Below are positions 24,393 through 36,000 of a stretch of 64,000 bases of DNA, piece by piece (positions within the stretch are counted from its first letter, which is position 1; each line of letters opens with the position of its first letter). The notes beneath the pieces are model-generated. The model was not told the DNA's origin. It did not search any database and saw only the letters and a list, made by a program, of their open reading frames with translations. A program made the position numbers and the translations under genes. Source of the DNA: Nyssa sinensis. Lineage: Eukaryota > Streptophyta > Magnoliopsida > Cornales > Nyssaceae. Location: assembly GCA_008638375.1 (NCBI GenBank), contig CM018052.1, positions 28,915,239 through 28,979,238 on the forward strand, read 5' to 3'.

Positions 24393-25853
24393 ATGGTTAG
24401 ACCAGGCTCACACAGACGCACAGCCCCGGCGGACCCATCAACCCCTTTCCCTTCCTCTGCAGGGTCGATCGATCCTGCCATTGATGGTATGCATAGTTCC
24501 ACTTTGTATTAATGATTATATAAATATGGTACTAATTGTTTCTATTTTATTTTTTCTAAAGCTTCGGCCACCACCTCTAAACGAGGGCGCGGTAGGTCGA
24601 AGAATCAAAGTTTGTAGGCTCAGATGGAGGTAGCAGGGGGCTCGCGACTTCGGATTGAGCTACCTGAGGGCTTGCTGAAGCCCATTGGTGGGTGGGTACA
24701 ACAGTTCATCACAAAGGTCGGCATCATTTGCCGACTACGCACCCCACTCCATATTAGTGACTGGAGTCTCGTCACTAAAGAGGAGCAATGAGATATTCAT
24801 GCGCATATCCTGGTATGTCTTTTATTATTGTGTTTAACTAAATTTTAACATATCTAATGCTGTAATATTTTGACAATGACATACTTTATAGGCGAAGTTT
24901 GGCATCGATCTCTACCTGCCTCACGTTATGAAGGCAGTGGACCATTACTTGGGAGTTCGTTTCAGGGATTATCGACACCGGCTCGACATGCACTATGAGG
25001 GGGAGGAGGCAACCAGTAAAGAGCCCCGCGACAGACCCTACAGGGGGTTGACGGTGGAGGATTGGATGTTACTGTGTGACCAGTTCGCTAGTGATGCATT
25101 CCAGGTAAAAATTATCAAAATTACTTTTGTTGTCTGATAAATCATTATCATTTAAACTAGCCTTTTTTGTTTTGACCAAGTGTAGGAACTTAGCAGAAAA
25201 AATAGCGAGAGCAGAAGCAAGCAAAAGGTTACCCACTGTGGTGGATCACGTTCTTTTGTTAGGTATAGGCATGATATAGTAAGTTAATAAATGTATCAAG
25301 TTCTTATTGTATAATCTATTCATGAAATCAATCTTCAAAAGCTACTATTTATTTGCTCCAACGAGACTAGGAAACCGGTGCACCACCCAGCCCCATTGAT
25401 TTGTGGCACAAGACGCACTACAACCCTGAGAAAGGTTGGACTGGGCCTGAAGCATAGCGGCCTTATGTAAGTTTTTTATGTAACTTGCCACAATATTACT
25501 AATTTAATATTAATCTAAAGTTATAAAAGTAGTAACATATATTTATGTTTTTATAGGAGGAGATGGTCCAGCTGCGTGCTCAGCCGACAGTTGAGGGTTA
25601 AGATCCACTGACCGATGACCAGATATGGGAGACTCTTCTAAGCAAGAGGCGAGGCTATGTGCATGGCTTAGGGAGTGGGATGGCACCGACGATATTATCC
25701 TCTACCGTTGAGAGCGATGCTGAGTTTCACGAGGCCACCCAAAGAGCTGAGGCAGCTGAGAGACGGAATGCAAATTTGGAACAGACGATGACAGAGCTCC
25801 AAGCTCGCCAGACCCAGCTAGAGGCTCTGATGCAGTCGGTCCTCAGTCAATAG
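24393..25853 (+). pseudogene. TNPA-like CACTA gene (Transposase_24 type), six exons
   Basis: Exons at 24393-24486, 24562-24812, 24892-25104, 25186-25278, 25371-25466 and 25557-25853 join in frame at GT/AG sites. The centre holds the motifs of the plant Transposase_24 family (PF03004): LTVEDWMLLCDQFASDAFQ, ELSRKNSESRSKQKV with THCGGSRSF, then ETGAPPSPIDLWHKTH and a late RRGYVHGLGSG. A coiled coil (about 25720-25850) ends the protein. Such proteins bind the element's subterminal repeats. Four in-frame stops (after KNQSL, in KEEQ-DIHAH, GPEA-RPY and VEG-DPL) show the gene has decayed. Confidence 0.82.
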
Positions 25854-26019
25854 GGAGGCTCTGTTCAGCCTTGGTAAGTTTTTAAAATTAATTACTTTGG
25901 TGTATTTATTATATATAGAAAATGCTACGTAAAAAAAAATATTTCGGCCTAACAGCCTAGAAACTGCATGACACACTTCACAAATGAAAACAGACTTGTA
26001 CGAACTTAATTTCATCAGT

Positions 26020-28420
26020 TGTAATGCCCGATTTGGGGTTTTGACATACCAAAATTTCGGATATCAGCCTACCGACCCTGAAACCCCATCATACACCTCA
26101 CAAATGATAAAATAAACTTGCATGAACTTACGGCACTCGGTTCGGATGCCTGATTTGAAACTTTTGCGAGTTTCAGGTCTAAAAAGATTGATTTGGGAGT
26201 TTTGACTGACCAAAATGGTGGATACCGGCATACCAACCCGAAACCCCATCACAAAAATGATAAAATAAACTTGCACGAACTTACGGCACTCGGTTCGGAT
26301 GCCTAGTTTGAAAATTTTACGAGTTTCAACTCTAAAAAGGGCCATTTGGGGGTTTTGACCGACCAAAATGGTGGATATCGGCCTACCGACCCCGAAACCC
26401 CATCACCCACCTCAAAAATGATAAAATAGACTTGCACAAACTTACGACACTCGGTTTGAATGCCCGGTTTGAAACTTTTGCGAGTTTCAGCTCCAAAAAG
26501 GGCCATTTTAGGGTTTTGACAAACCAAAATGCTGGATATCAGCATACTGACCCAAAAACCCCATCACCCACATCATAAATGATAAAATATACTTGCACAA
26601 ACTTATGGAACTCGGTTCGGATCACCAGTTTCAAACTTGTGTAATTTTTTGAGCTAAAATGCCTTTTTTTGGGGTTTTGACGGACCAAAATGGCATATTA
26701 CAGCCTACCAACCCCGACACCCCATCACACACCTTAAAAATGATAAAATATACTTGCACGAACTTACGATACTCGGTTCGGATGCCCGATTTAAAACTTT
26801 TGCGAGTTTTAACTCCAAAAAGGCCCATTTTGGGGTTTTGATGAAACCAAAATGGAGGATATCGGCCTACCGAACCTGAAACCCTATCACACACATCAGA
26901 AATTATAAAATATACTGGAGAAAACTTATGGCACTTGGTTCAAATCACCGGTTTCAAACTTGTGTAACTTTTCACTTTAAAATACCTCTTTTTGGGGTTT
27001 TAACGGACCAAAATGTCGTATATCGGCCTACCAACCCTAAAACCCCATCACACACCTCCAAAATGATAAAATAAACTTTCACAAACTTACGGCACTCGGT
27101 TCGGATGCCTGGTTTGAAACTTTTACGAGTTTCTGCTCCAAAAAGTGCCATTTGGGGGTTTTGACCGACCAAAATGGCAGATATCGGCCTACTAACCCTG
27201 AAACCCCATCACCCACCTCAAAAAGATAAAATATACTTGCACAAACTTAAGGTACTCGGTTCGGATCACCAGTTTCAAACTTGTGTAACTTTTTACTCTA
27301 AAATCCCTTTTTTTGGGGTTTGACGGACCAAAATGCTGGATATCGGCCTACCGACCCTAAAACCCCATCACACACCTTAAAAATAATAAAATAGACTTGC
27401 AAAAACTTACGACACTCGATTCAGATGCCCTGTTTGAAACTTTTGCAAGTTTCAGCTCCAAAAAGCCTCTTTTTGGGGTTTTGACAAACCAAAATGTCAG
27501 ATATCGGCCTACCAACCCTAACACCCCATCACAGACCTCAAAAATGATAAAATAGACTTGCACAAACTTACGGCACTTGGTTCAGATGCCCGGTTTGAAA
27601 CTTTTATGAGTTTCAGCACCAAAAAGGCCCATTTTGGGGTTTTGACGGACCAAAATGCCAGATATCGGCCTACCAACCCTGAAACCCCATCACCCACCTC
27701 AAAAATGATAAAATAGACTTGCACAAACTTACGAAACTTGGTTCGGATCACCAGTTTCAAACTTTTGTAACTTTTCACTTTAAAATGCCTCTTTTGGGGG
27801 TTTGGCCAGACCAAAATGTCAAATATTGGCCTACCGATCCTGAAACCATATCACACACCTCAAAAATGATAAAATAGACTTGCATGAACTTATGGCACTC
27901 AGTTCAGATCCTTGGTTTGAAACTTTTGCAAGTTTCTGCTCCAAAAAAGGCCCATTTTGGAGTTTTGACAGACCAAAATATCGCTTATCGGCCTAAATAT
28001 CCCAAAAGCCCATCACACACCTTAGAAATTATATAATAGACTTGCACAAACTTATGGCACTCAGTTCGGATACCCGGTTTGAAACTTTTGCAAGTTTTTG
28101 CTCCAAAAAAGCCCATTTTGGGGTTTTGACAAACCAAAACATCGGCTATCGGCCTAATTAGTCCAAAACCCCATCACACACCTCAGAAATTATACAATAG
28201 ACTTGCACAAACTTACGGCACTCCGTTCGGATCACCCATTTCAAACTTATGCAACTTTTCGCTCCTAAAATGCCTAATTTGGGGTTTTGAAAGACCAAAA
28301 TGTCTGATATCGGCCTAACTACCACGAAAACCCATCACACACTTCACAAATGATAAAATAAACTTGCACGAACTTACGACAGTCGGTTCGGATCACTAGT
28401 TTGAAACTTATGCTACTTTA
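26020..28420. repeat. Tandem array, about 15 copies of a ~161-bp unit
   Basis: GATAAAATA(A/G)ACTTGCA recurs at 26106, 26259, 26420, 26581, 26742 and on to about 28350, mostly 160-161 bases apart (one 153). The copies are more diverged than the 204-bp array. Reverse-frame ORFs across it repeat the same peptide because of the periodicity and are not counted as genes. Confidence 0.9.
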
Positions 28421-28874
28421 TATCGTTCTTATTATTTATTCATGTAAAAAAATATATATTCACATTCTATGTTCATATTTATATATAATATATATATATA
28501 TTTAATAAAGGTTCTAATATATATTATTTGATCTTTATTTCAGATTGATCGGGATTATTGCGCCGTTGTCTTTCTGTTTTGCATCAGGACTTATTATTTT
28601 CATTTGTTTTTTTTTTTCTTTTAATGAACAGCTGTAGTTATATTTTCTGATACTATTTTTTATTTTTGCATTTATTGAAAAATTTTAATTTTACAATTGT
28701 AAATAATTAGTATAATATATATATATATAAATGCATTTTTCTTTTAAGATATTCGTTTCAGAATATTTGGATTTTATTGTATATAAGGATGTTTGATACA
28801 GGTTTTGAACAGGAATAAAACAAAAATAAAAATAAATAATACAGATCAAAATCAGGTGCAAGGAAAAAAAAAAC

Positions 28875-29315
28875 TTTTAGCGACACACAAAGAGGCATCG
28901 CTAATAGCAAAGGAATTAATTTTTAGCGACGCTTCATATTTGTCGCAAAAGAATGCAATTAGCGACGCACATAGCGCGTCGCTAAAGGTTGAACAATACA
29001 TTATTTGCGATGCGTCGGATGCGTCACTAATAGAAACCATTACTGGCGCACAAAAGCGTCGCTAAAGGGTCTTTTTAGCAATGCCCATTGCGTCCATTTA
29101 TAGTATTCGCAACGCCCATACCTGATTATTAGCGACACCAGCTGCACGTCGCTAATAGTTACCTTTAGCAACGCACAAACATCTAAGCGTCACTAATAGT
29201 ATTTCGACACAACTATTCGCAACGCATGGAACGACGCCCAAATGTGCGTCGCCAAAGAAAATTTGCGATGCAAATTACTACTATTAGCGATGCCTTTGAG
29301 CATTGCTAATAGTGT
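28875..29315. repeat. Right subterminal repeats of the CACTA element
   Basis: More than ten TAGCGACGC/GCGTCGCTA motifs occur in both orientations, for example TTAGCGACGCACATAGCG followed by CGTCGCTAA. They match the left subterminal set and are more numerous on this side. Confidence 0.75.
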
Positions 29316-29329
29316 CTTTTCCTGTAGTG

Positions 29330-29611
29330 GTTTAAGGGAGTGGAAGATTTTGTGATATTGGTTGGTATTTGTTTAAAAAGGTTGTAGCGCTATAATGGTG
29401 GTGTGCTTTTTATTAGTTTTACTTTGGAATGGTGTTGCAGATGATTTTGTAGTTTTCAATGTGCCAACCTAATTGGGATATTGTTTGTCTGCTTTGATGC
29501 TTATAGCATCGTTTCTCTCTTCTCCCCTTTCTTTATTGATGTCCATGTTGGTACCACTTGTACTTGTTATATTCATCAATAAAATTTCTTTCTATGTTGA
29601 CAAAAAAAAAA
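29330..29611 (+). mobile_element. LINE 3' end with AATAAA and poly(A)
   Basis: Sequence directly after the CACTA target site continues the LINE 3' region, with the typical TTGTTATATTCATCAATAAA before a ten-A tail at 29602-29611. It ends the LINE begun at 3166. Confidence 0.75.
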
Positions 29612-29814
29612 CCCACCGTAAAACCAAGTTAATTTCATAAAAAATAATTAATTATTGGAGATTATTAAGTAATTGAATATTAATTATAAAAGGATTGGTT
29701 GTATCACGATACTACACTTATCACTTTTCTCAACGAAGTTGGTCACACTCTCATGAAACCCATTTTGAAGAGGTATATTTTAGTATGTCTGGAATACATG
29801 TATAATATTTTTAA

Positions 29815-29976
29815 AATGAATAATGTTACTTATTCTCAGTTTATATCCAATAATATCACAATGTGACATGTCATTAAGTATTCGTTTTAAAAATCACACT
29901 GTGTGAGCCAAAAACATTAAATAATGTCACATCACATATCAGAGATATAAATTAGGGATACATATCATTTTCATTT
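29815..29976. mobile_element. MITE-like foldback, ~160 bp
   Basis: The ends are inverted over roughly 55 bases with gaps: AATGAATAATG...TTTATATCC on the left against inverted AATGAAAATGA...TTTATATCTC on the right. TTAA occurs on each side (29811-29814 and 29977-29980). Superfamily not assigned. Confidence 0.5.
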
Positions 29977-29979
29977 TTA

Positions 29980-31019
29980 AATTATTCAAGCACAGTAATG
30001 AACATATTAGAGTATGCAAATTGGAAAAAAAATAGATTGGAGACAGTTACTCTGTGAAACGCAATGATCACCATCCGAAAGCAGTTGTGTCTACTATGTC
30101 AAGATTTTAGCAGTAACAACGACTCCGAGATACAACTCAAGTGTGCTTGCAGTACTCCCCTCAAGGATCACATCCAATGGGCATGTAAGAATAGTTTTCT
30201 TCGAATTGTCCAAAAATTATATGGTTGAAAAAATTTATATAAAATGGGCAATAGGAAAAATATAGTAGCATATGAAATCAAAACATAAAAGAATAGGGAT
30301 TGTTGGTATATTAAGATTGGCTGCTTATATAGTCTTCATCTGTAACAACTCATTAAATCTGTATAAGGCTCGAAATTTATTATCCATAAACCAAACCACA
30401 TAAATTCAGAATCAAAATAAATATTCTGCAAATTAGTTCAAAAACAAACTTAAAGAAAATTTAAAATTTGTAACTTATGTCTTAAATGCTTAAAAAATTC
30501 TAAAAAATAATAAAAAAATCAACCTCTCATATGCCACGTCAGGCCAGATGGTGCACGTATAGTGTTACATTCCAAAATGGACTTTTCATTTCAAATATTT
30601 CAAGATAAGTAATTACATATAAACTAAAAGCATCTTCTCTTTCTTACCTATGTGAGACAGATAAGTTCAGAAACTGTCAAAAGAACTTCGAAACATCATG
30701 TGGACTTTATAAATCTTATATAAATAACTCTACTTTAGATTCTAACAAATTTTTTCTTCCTAAATGTAAGTTTCTTAGCCTGGGATATTGCCTCCCTTTT
30801 ATTTTTATAGTTTTTTTTTCTTAGACTGAAAAATAAAATGCAAAGAGAACAAAACTAGAAAGGGGAAACCAAGACTACACAAATTTGGCCTTTTTTTCCT
30901 TTTAATGAAGTTTTTTGGGACAAAAAAAAAAAAAAACAAAAACAAAAAGGAAACTAGAACAAAGCTAAATGAAAAAATAAATGGAAGAGATTTCAAAAGA
31001 TTTAAGAAATATAGAAGAA
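29980..31019. other. AT-rich intergenic stretch, no gene seen
   Basis: No ORF with coding character. A poly(A)-rich block at 30917-30950 and T-rich runs give only low-complexity frames. Confidence 0.6.
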
Positions 31020-31378
31020 GAAGGCAAGATACTCAAGAATGTAAAACAAGTTTGCAAAAAGTCTAAAATCTCAAGTTGGTCTTAGGCTTTACTTTTTCAC
31101 TCAATATATAAAAAATTTACAAAATATACTTTACATGTATGTATGAGATTATAATTCTTGATTTTAGGAAGTAATCTCTGTGAGATTACAATCCTATATT
31201 TTAGGAAGGAATCCATATGAGATTATAATCCTTGATTTTAGGAAGGAATCCATTGTGGTTAACTTTCTTACAAGATACAAAATCTAACTTATACATAAAT
31301 CTAGAATATACACAAAATCTCATTAATATAAGTTTATATATTTAAGCTGGCTTGATTTCTAATCTTGATATGTTAAAC
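31020..31378 (-). repeat. Copia 3' LTR remnant with three 37-bp repeats
   Basis: On the - strand a polypurine tract (TTGAGAGGGGGG) ends at about 31379 and the LTR starts TTTAACATATCAAG, probably from TG. Inside, GAGATTATAATCCTTGATTT-like units begin at 31145, 31182 and 31219. The outer end is not defined. Confidence 0.6.
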
Positions 31379-31386
31379 CCCCCCTC

Positions 31387-32292
31387 TCAAGTTGACTGGG
31401 GGGGGGAACCCACAAGATTCAACTTGAAACACGGAGAAGTAAAAATTTCCTTAGGAAGACTTTTGGTAAAGATATCAACAAGTTGCAGAGCAGAAAGAAT
31501 GAAATGAATTTGAAGAAGTCCCATTAAGACCTTTTCATAAACAAAATGATAATCAAGTTCAATATGTTTGGAACGAGCGTGAAAAATAGGACTTAAGCTC
31601 ATATACACAACACTCTGATTATCGCACCAAAGAATTCCAAGAGCAAAAGGTGGAAGACTCACATCTCGAAGAAGGTATGTGATCCAAGTCCTTTCAGCAA
31701 CGGTATAAGTAAGAGCACGATATTCAGATTCAAAGTTGGAACAAGAAACTGTAGATTGTTTCTTGGTACTCCAAGAGATCAAATTTTGACCCAAAAAGAT
31801 ATCATACCTAGAGGTAGAACGTCGAATGTCAGGACACCCAACCTAATCGACATCAAAGTAACCAGTGAGAGTAAGAGAACAATCAATATGAATTTGAAAA
31901 CCATGATGTAAGGTACCTTTAACATACCAGAGGATGAGTTTAACAGCTTGAAAGTAAGCAACTGTTAGAGCATGCATAAACTGACAAACATAATTAACAC
32001 TGAAGACAAAATTTGGCCGAGAGAAAGTCAAGTATTGAAAGCCATCAACTATACTATGATAAAAGGTCGGATCACTTAAAATAACACCCTCTTGAGTCAA
32101 CTTTTGACCAGTAGTCATAAGAGAGGAAATTGGCTTAGTACCCTCTATTTAAGCATGCGTAAGGAAATCCAAGGCAGATTTCGACTGTATGAGAGAAAGA
32201 CCATCATCATGACTTACAATTTCAATGTCTAAGAAATAATAGAGAAATACCTTTCCGTTAATGACATCATTTGGTAATGGTGTGGCTCAAAC
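31387..32292 (-). pseudogene. Copia RT C-terminus and RNase H
   Basis: The - strand gives YYFLDIEIVSHDDGLSLIQ, then SIVDGFQYLTFSRPNFVFSV and ILWYVKGTLHHGFQI, typical of the end of copia RT. RNase H follows with WSTKKQSTVSCSNFESEYRA, LWCDNQSVVYMS and HIELDYHFVYEKV, and a C-terminal VDIFTKSLP. A frame change near 31843 and stops near 31800 and 32150 break it. Upstream parts are missing. The LTR remnant follows directly, so this is the 3' part of one element. Confidence 0.87.
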
Positions 32293-32438
32293 TGTCAAAC
32301 CAATAACATTTTTTTTGGATAGGTAAATCTCACACACATATTTTTTTTCTTAAGGGGACTTGAGCCCTCAATCTCTCGTATGAGAAATTAAAAGAGATAT
32401 CGACTAAGCTAGAGCTTGTTAGTTGTCAAACCAATGAC
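32293..32438 (-). mobile_element. tRNA-derived SINE with target duplication
   Basis: The insert (32308-32423) is flanked by TGTCAAACCAATAAC (32293-32307) and TGTCAAACCAATGAC (32424-32438), 14 of 15 identical. On the - strand it starts with an A box, TAGCTTAGTCG, then has a B-box-like GGCTCAAGTCC and ends in an A-rich tail (AAAAAAAA next to the left flank). These are the marks of a tRNA-derived SINE of about 115 bp. Confidence 0.82.
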
Positions 32439-33030
32439 TTAAAGCTCCTTACAAACCAATGGCATAACGAGTGCTTTGTATCTATAGCCAAGCAAATAAA
32501 CATTTGGCATATCATCAGATAGTTCACAAACTATAGTGACGTATTTAATGTTTGTTGATTTGAATATAATGTTCTCAAAATTAAGGAATACTTGAAGGCA
32601 TCCATTTTTAATAGTACACAATGAAGCACACCCAAGAAAAAAAAAAAGAAAAAAAATTATAAAATGTAAATAAGCTAGCTATTGGCTAGTATCTTTTTGT
32701 GGATGGGATGCAATTCTTTTTTTTTTTGTGTGTAAACTAATTATTGTGTAATAATGTTAAAGACATCATCTATTTATATTATTTTAGACATCACATCCTC
32801 ACATGAGTAGGTTTCATTATACTTGAAGTTTAGCGTGTAATTGAAAAGCGTGACCAACCACTTAAAAATGATGGTGTTTCAAATAATACAAATAACAATA
32901 ATGTTAGGTTTACTAAAAATTTATATCAAAAATATTTATTTTTATGAGTTGACAATTTTTTATTGACCAAATCACATCAATCTAGTCAATACAAAATTTT
33001 CAATTCATTAATTCATTAAGATATATATAT
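32439..33030. other. Unassigned stretch with a 60-codon ORF
   Basis: A - strand ORF (32621-32439) reads without low complexity but I recognise no family. It ends at the SINE; it may be part of the copia RT insertion site or a host gene remnant. The rest, 32630-33030, is AT-rich with poly(A) and poly(T) runs and shows nothing else. Confidence 0.3.
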
Positions 33031-33039
33031 TTTTTTATA

Positions 33040-34851
33040 GAGATAATTACACCTATCTCCTTTGAAGTTTTTGACAATTGTAGAAATCTCCCCTATACTT
33101 TCTGAAATAACACTGTCCCCCTGTCAGACCTGTTCCCTAAACGTCGTTAACCGAATTTGTTCATTTACTATTTTACCCCTTATATTTTAATAATTATTTT
33201 AAAGTCAAAAATTCTCTTCCCTTCCTTCTTTCTTCCTCTCTCATATTTAATTTACCCTATGTCACTTCCCTTCCCGAGCTCGTACTTGGCAAACAGGATG
33301 CTTTCCGAAGAAACCTCGACGGTCTCCTTTATCGCCGGTAACTCATTACCGAATTCATATTTAATCTCTGACATCACTCGTTCTAGAGACAATATTTATA
33401 TCATCCTCACAAATTTCCAAGCTTGGCATCAAAGTATCGAGCAAAGAAAATCCACTCGAAATCAGAGATTATGATCCCTGAAGTTTCAAATTCCAGAGGT
33501 TTTTTAGAGAGAGAATTATAAATATATATATATATATAAATTGACAGATTCTGACCCCACAAAGCTATGAATTATTTTGAATTGATCTTCTAAGGATTTC
33601 GAGCAGCCAGGCGTTGTGATTCACAAGGCTTACAATAAATTTGAAGAAACAGAAAACGATATATATAAAAGGGGTAAATTACGCCCGAGGACTATTCGAC
33701 CTTGTCGACCACCGGTGACCTTGAGAACATTGGCCGTTACGACTTCAACGAGCAGATCCAGTCCATCATGATCGCACACCCAAAGCTCGATCCAGTGTCC
33801 GGCGAGCCATATCTCAAGTATTTTCGATTTGCTCCGGACGTCGAAATATCTCTGAAACCCTAAATTGATTGATGTCGAAGAGAGAAAGCAAACGAGGTAG
33901 ATCGACTTGGGCACATATAAAGAGAGAAGAAAGATCCCGGAGCCGATTCATGCGAAGTTTCAAATCGCACAACTAAGTCGAATCAGTCGACGAGTCGCAA
34001 AGAAGCTGAAGACATTGACTGAAACCAACAATGAACAATCTTGGCCCCTTTTCAATCCAAAAATAGAATGATCATCTCTACATTTTTGCACTCAAAATAC
34101 CCTTCTTAGGCATGAAGCATAGAACAACAGCAATTTAAAGGAAAATATAGTTGAAGGGAGAAAGAGAGATGGCAATTCTAAAAGCGTCAAACAATAATTT
34201 CTCAATAAACAACACGAGTCTTAAGAACATAGTGGTTTTGATATAAACTTCTCTAATATAGATATGATATCTCAAAAATCAAAATATATGGCAAACTCCG
34301 CAGTTGAAGAATCCAATTAATCAAAGAACCAAGAACATATACATATAAAGGAATGGCGAAATCTAACCAAAGGCAATTTTCATTGACCCATCAAAGCTTT
34401 CAAAACACGTTCCGATGTCGTATATAGAATATTCTAGTAAGAGAGAGTGGATTGGTCCTTAGAGCTTGAGAGACCAAGAATAGAATTGAAAAACCAAATT
34501 AATAGAGAGAAGAGAGGAATTTGGGTTGTAGAGAGAGAGGAATTTGGGTTTATGAGAGAGAGAGAGAGAGAGGAAATGGTAGAAGAAATTTTGTATTTTT
34601 TTAATTAAAAAAAATTATAATTAAAGTGAGAGTAGTTTTGTCATTTAATCATGACTTGTAAGGGGCAAAATTGACATTTAGACAAAAAAAGTTACATCAT
34701 CAAATGGCGTTAGGTCAATTAACGATCATTGACGATAGGAAAAATCTGTTATAGACATTGAAACCAAAAGAGGAATAGTGTTATTTCAGAAAGTATAAGA
34801 GAAGTTTCTACAATTATCAGAAAACTCAGGAAAGCTAAATGTAATTTACCC
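33040..34851. mobile_element. Mutator-like (Pack-MULE type) element 1, 1,812 bp
   Basis: A perfect 9-bp duplication TTTTTTATA flanks it (33031-33039 and 34852-34860). The ends GAGATAATTACACCTATC and, inverted, GGGTAAATTACATTTAGC open terminal inverted repeats of about 80 bases that share TTGTAGAAA and CTTTCTGAAATAACACT. Nine-base duplications with long TIRs are typical of MULEs. It contains no transposase but does contain a host-gene-like piece at 33681-33863. A related element lies inverted at 44741-46383. Confidence 0.88.
33681..33863 (+). pseudogene. Captured carotenoid/epoxycarotenoid dioxygenase (NCED/CCD) fragment
   Basis: The + frame reads [19 protein letters not shown], then [14 protein letters not shown], then PYLKYFRF and PDVEIS, ending at a stop at 33861-33863. 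This order is that of the plant 9-cis-epoxycarotenoid dioxygenase/CCD family, where the histidine of the MIAHP block is part of a conserved segment. Compared with the family as I recall it, two short internal stretches are missing, after VSGE and after YFRF. The parent family makes ABA precursors in plastids; this 60-codon piece cannot. It lies wholly inside a Mutator-like element. Confidence 0.75.
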
Positions 34852-34860
34852 TTTTTTATA

Positions 34861-36000
34861 AAATGTAAAGAAACTTTCATTATTTTACAAATAAATAAAA
34901 TAAAAAATATTTCATAAATAACAAAAATTCATAATTTAACTAACACCAATCAAATAATTAATACAAATAAATAGAATGAGAAATAATACAATTAATTACA
35001 AATAACAAAAATTCGCAATCTGGTCAATCATATCGTTAATCGTAATAATCTTTTAAATAAAATTTTCCAATATTACACATTCTTGATCAGTGGGTTGATG
35101 TACGGTATAAGGGTATCCCGGATGTGTCCCAGCCTGTTACTACTCTCTGGAGAAAGATCTAACTATGGCAGACCAAAGATATGCTTTACTAGGAAACAGC
35201 AATACCCACTCCCACGCGCTTCATCCTCTTTCACCAATTCATCTTACTTTTTACTGTGGGACTATTAAAAATCTCCAATTTTATATAGTTTATAGTACCA
35301 GGTAAAGCTTTACCATGTTACAGAGATTTTCAGCTTCAAATGTGCTTCAGGTGTGTCCACTACCTCAACAACCTAAACCACTAATCAATTCGAAGTTACT
35401 GTACATATATATATATATATGCATATATACGTGTTTATATATATATATATACTGTACACGTGCTCATAGGTGATCAAACAAAGACCTTGCATGCAGGTCA
35501 TCACAATCGTTTGATCTGTACGTCAACAGAGAGAACTGCAAAGCCGAAAATTGCCCCACAAATGAAAGGCCCAGATGCTACTAGTGAGAACAAAGCATGC
35601 ATATATACATGACATTTATTATTATAGCCGTCTGATACTAATTGCACTTCCCAAAGATCTATTTAGCGAGAGAGAGGGAGAGAGAGACTGTAAACTGCAG
35701 TGATAAGCATTGAAATCGTCCGTCAGATTCAGAACCCATATGCACAAAAACGAACCATCTTGTCTATCAGCCTTTCCAAAGCTCACCGATCCATGCAAAT
35801 TCATCCACTTCACCTAAGTGCTTCTGCTTATAGACTTTTCACACTCTACAAAACCTATTTAACTTCAAAGTGACAAAGCAGCACTCTTTTCTGTTTGATG
35901 GAATTCTAAATACAAAGTAAAGCTGGAAACAAAAGCAGAAAAGCTCAAAGTTATTAACTTTAATCAAAAGTACTTTTAACACAACCTAACCCAACCCAGA
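34861..36000. other. Intergenic stretch downstream of the Dof gene
   Basis: AT-rich with near-duplicate ACAAAAATTC phrases at 34920-35015, a TA microsatellite at 35405-35455, and a GA tract at 35668-35690. A possible poly(A) signal for the Dof gene (AATAAA on the - strand) lies at 35615-35620. No gene seen. Confidence 0.5.

Larger units (their letters stand above)
19310..29329 (+). mobile_element. CACTA (En/Spm-type) DNA transposon, 10,020 bp
   Basis: The left end is CACTACAAAAATAG and the right end, inverted, is CACTACAGGAAAAG. A 3-bp duplication GTT lies at 19307-19309 and 29330-29332. LINE 3' sequence flanks both sides. Inside are subterminal GCGACGCAC repeats, a duplicated leader, two tandem arrays and a decayed TNPA-like gene. 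No TNP2/TNPD transposase core is visible, so it is a non-autonomous derivative. Confidence 0.93.

Noticed and set aside
26064..27814. Series of - strand ORFs repeating the same peptide (for example ESCRKFVQVYFI-like phrases)
   Set aside because: They recur because the 161-bp unit is repeated, shift frame between units and have no start or promoter context.
30805..30996. Phe/Leu-rich - strand ORF resembling a membrane peptide
   Set aside because: Produced by poly(A)/poly(T) runs; no supporting context.
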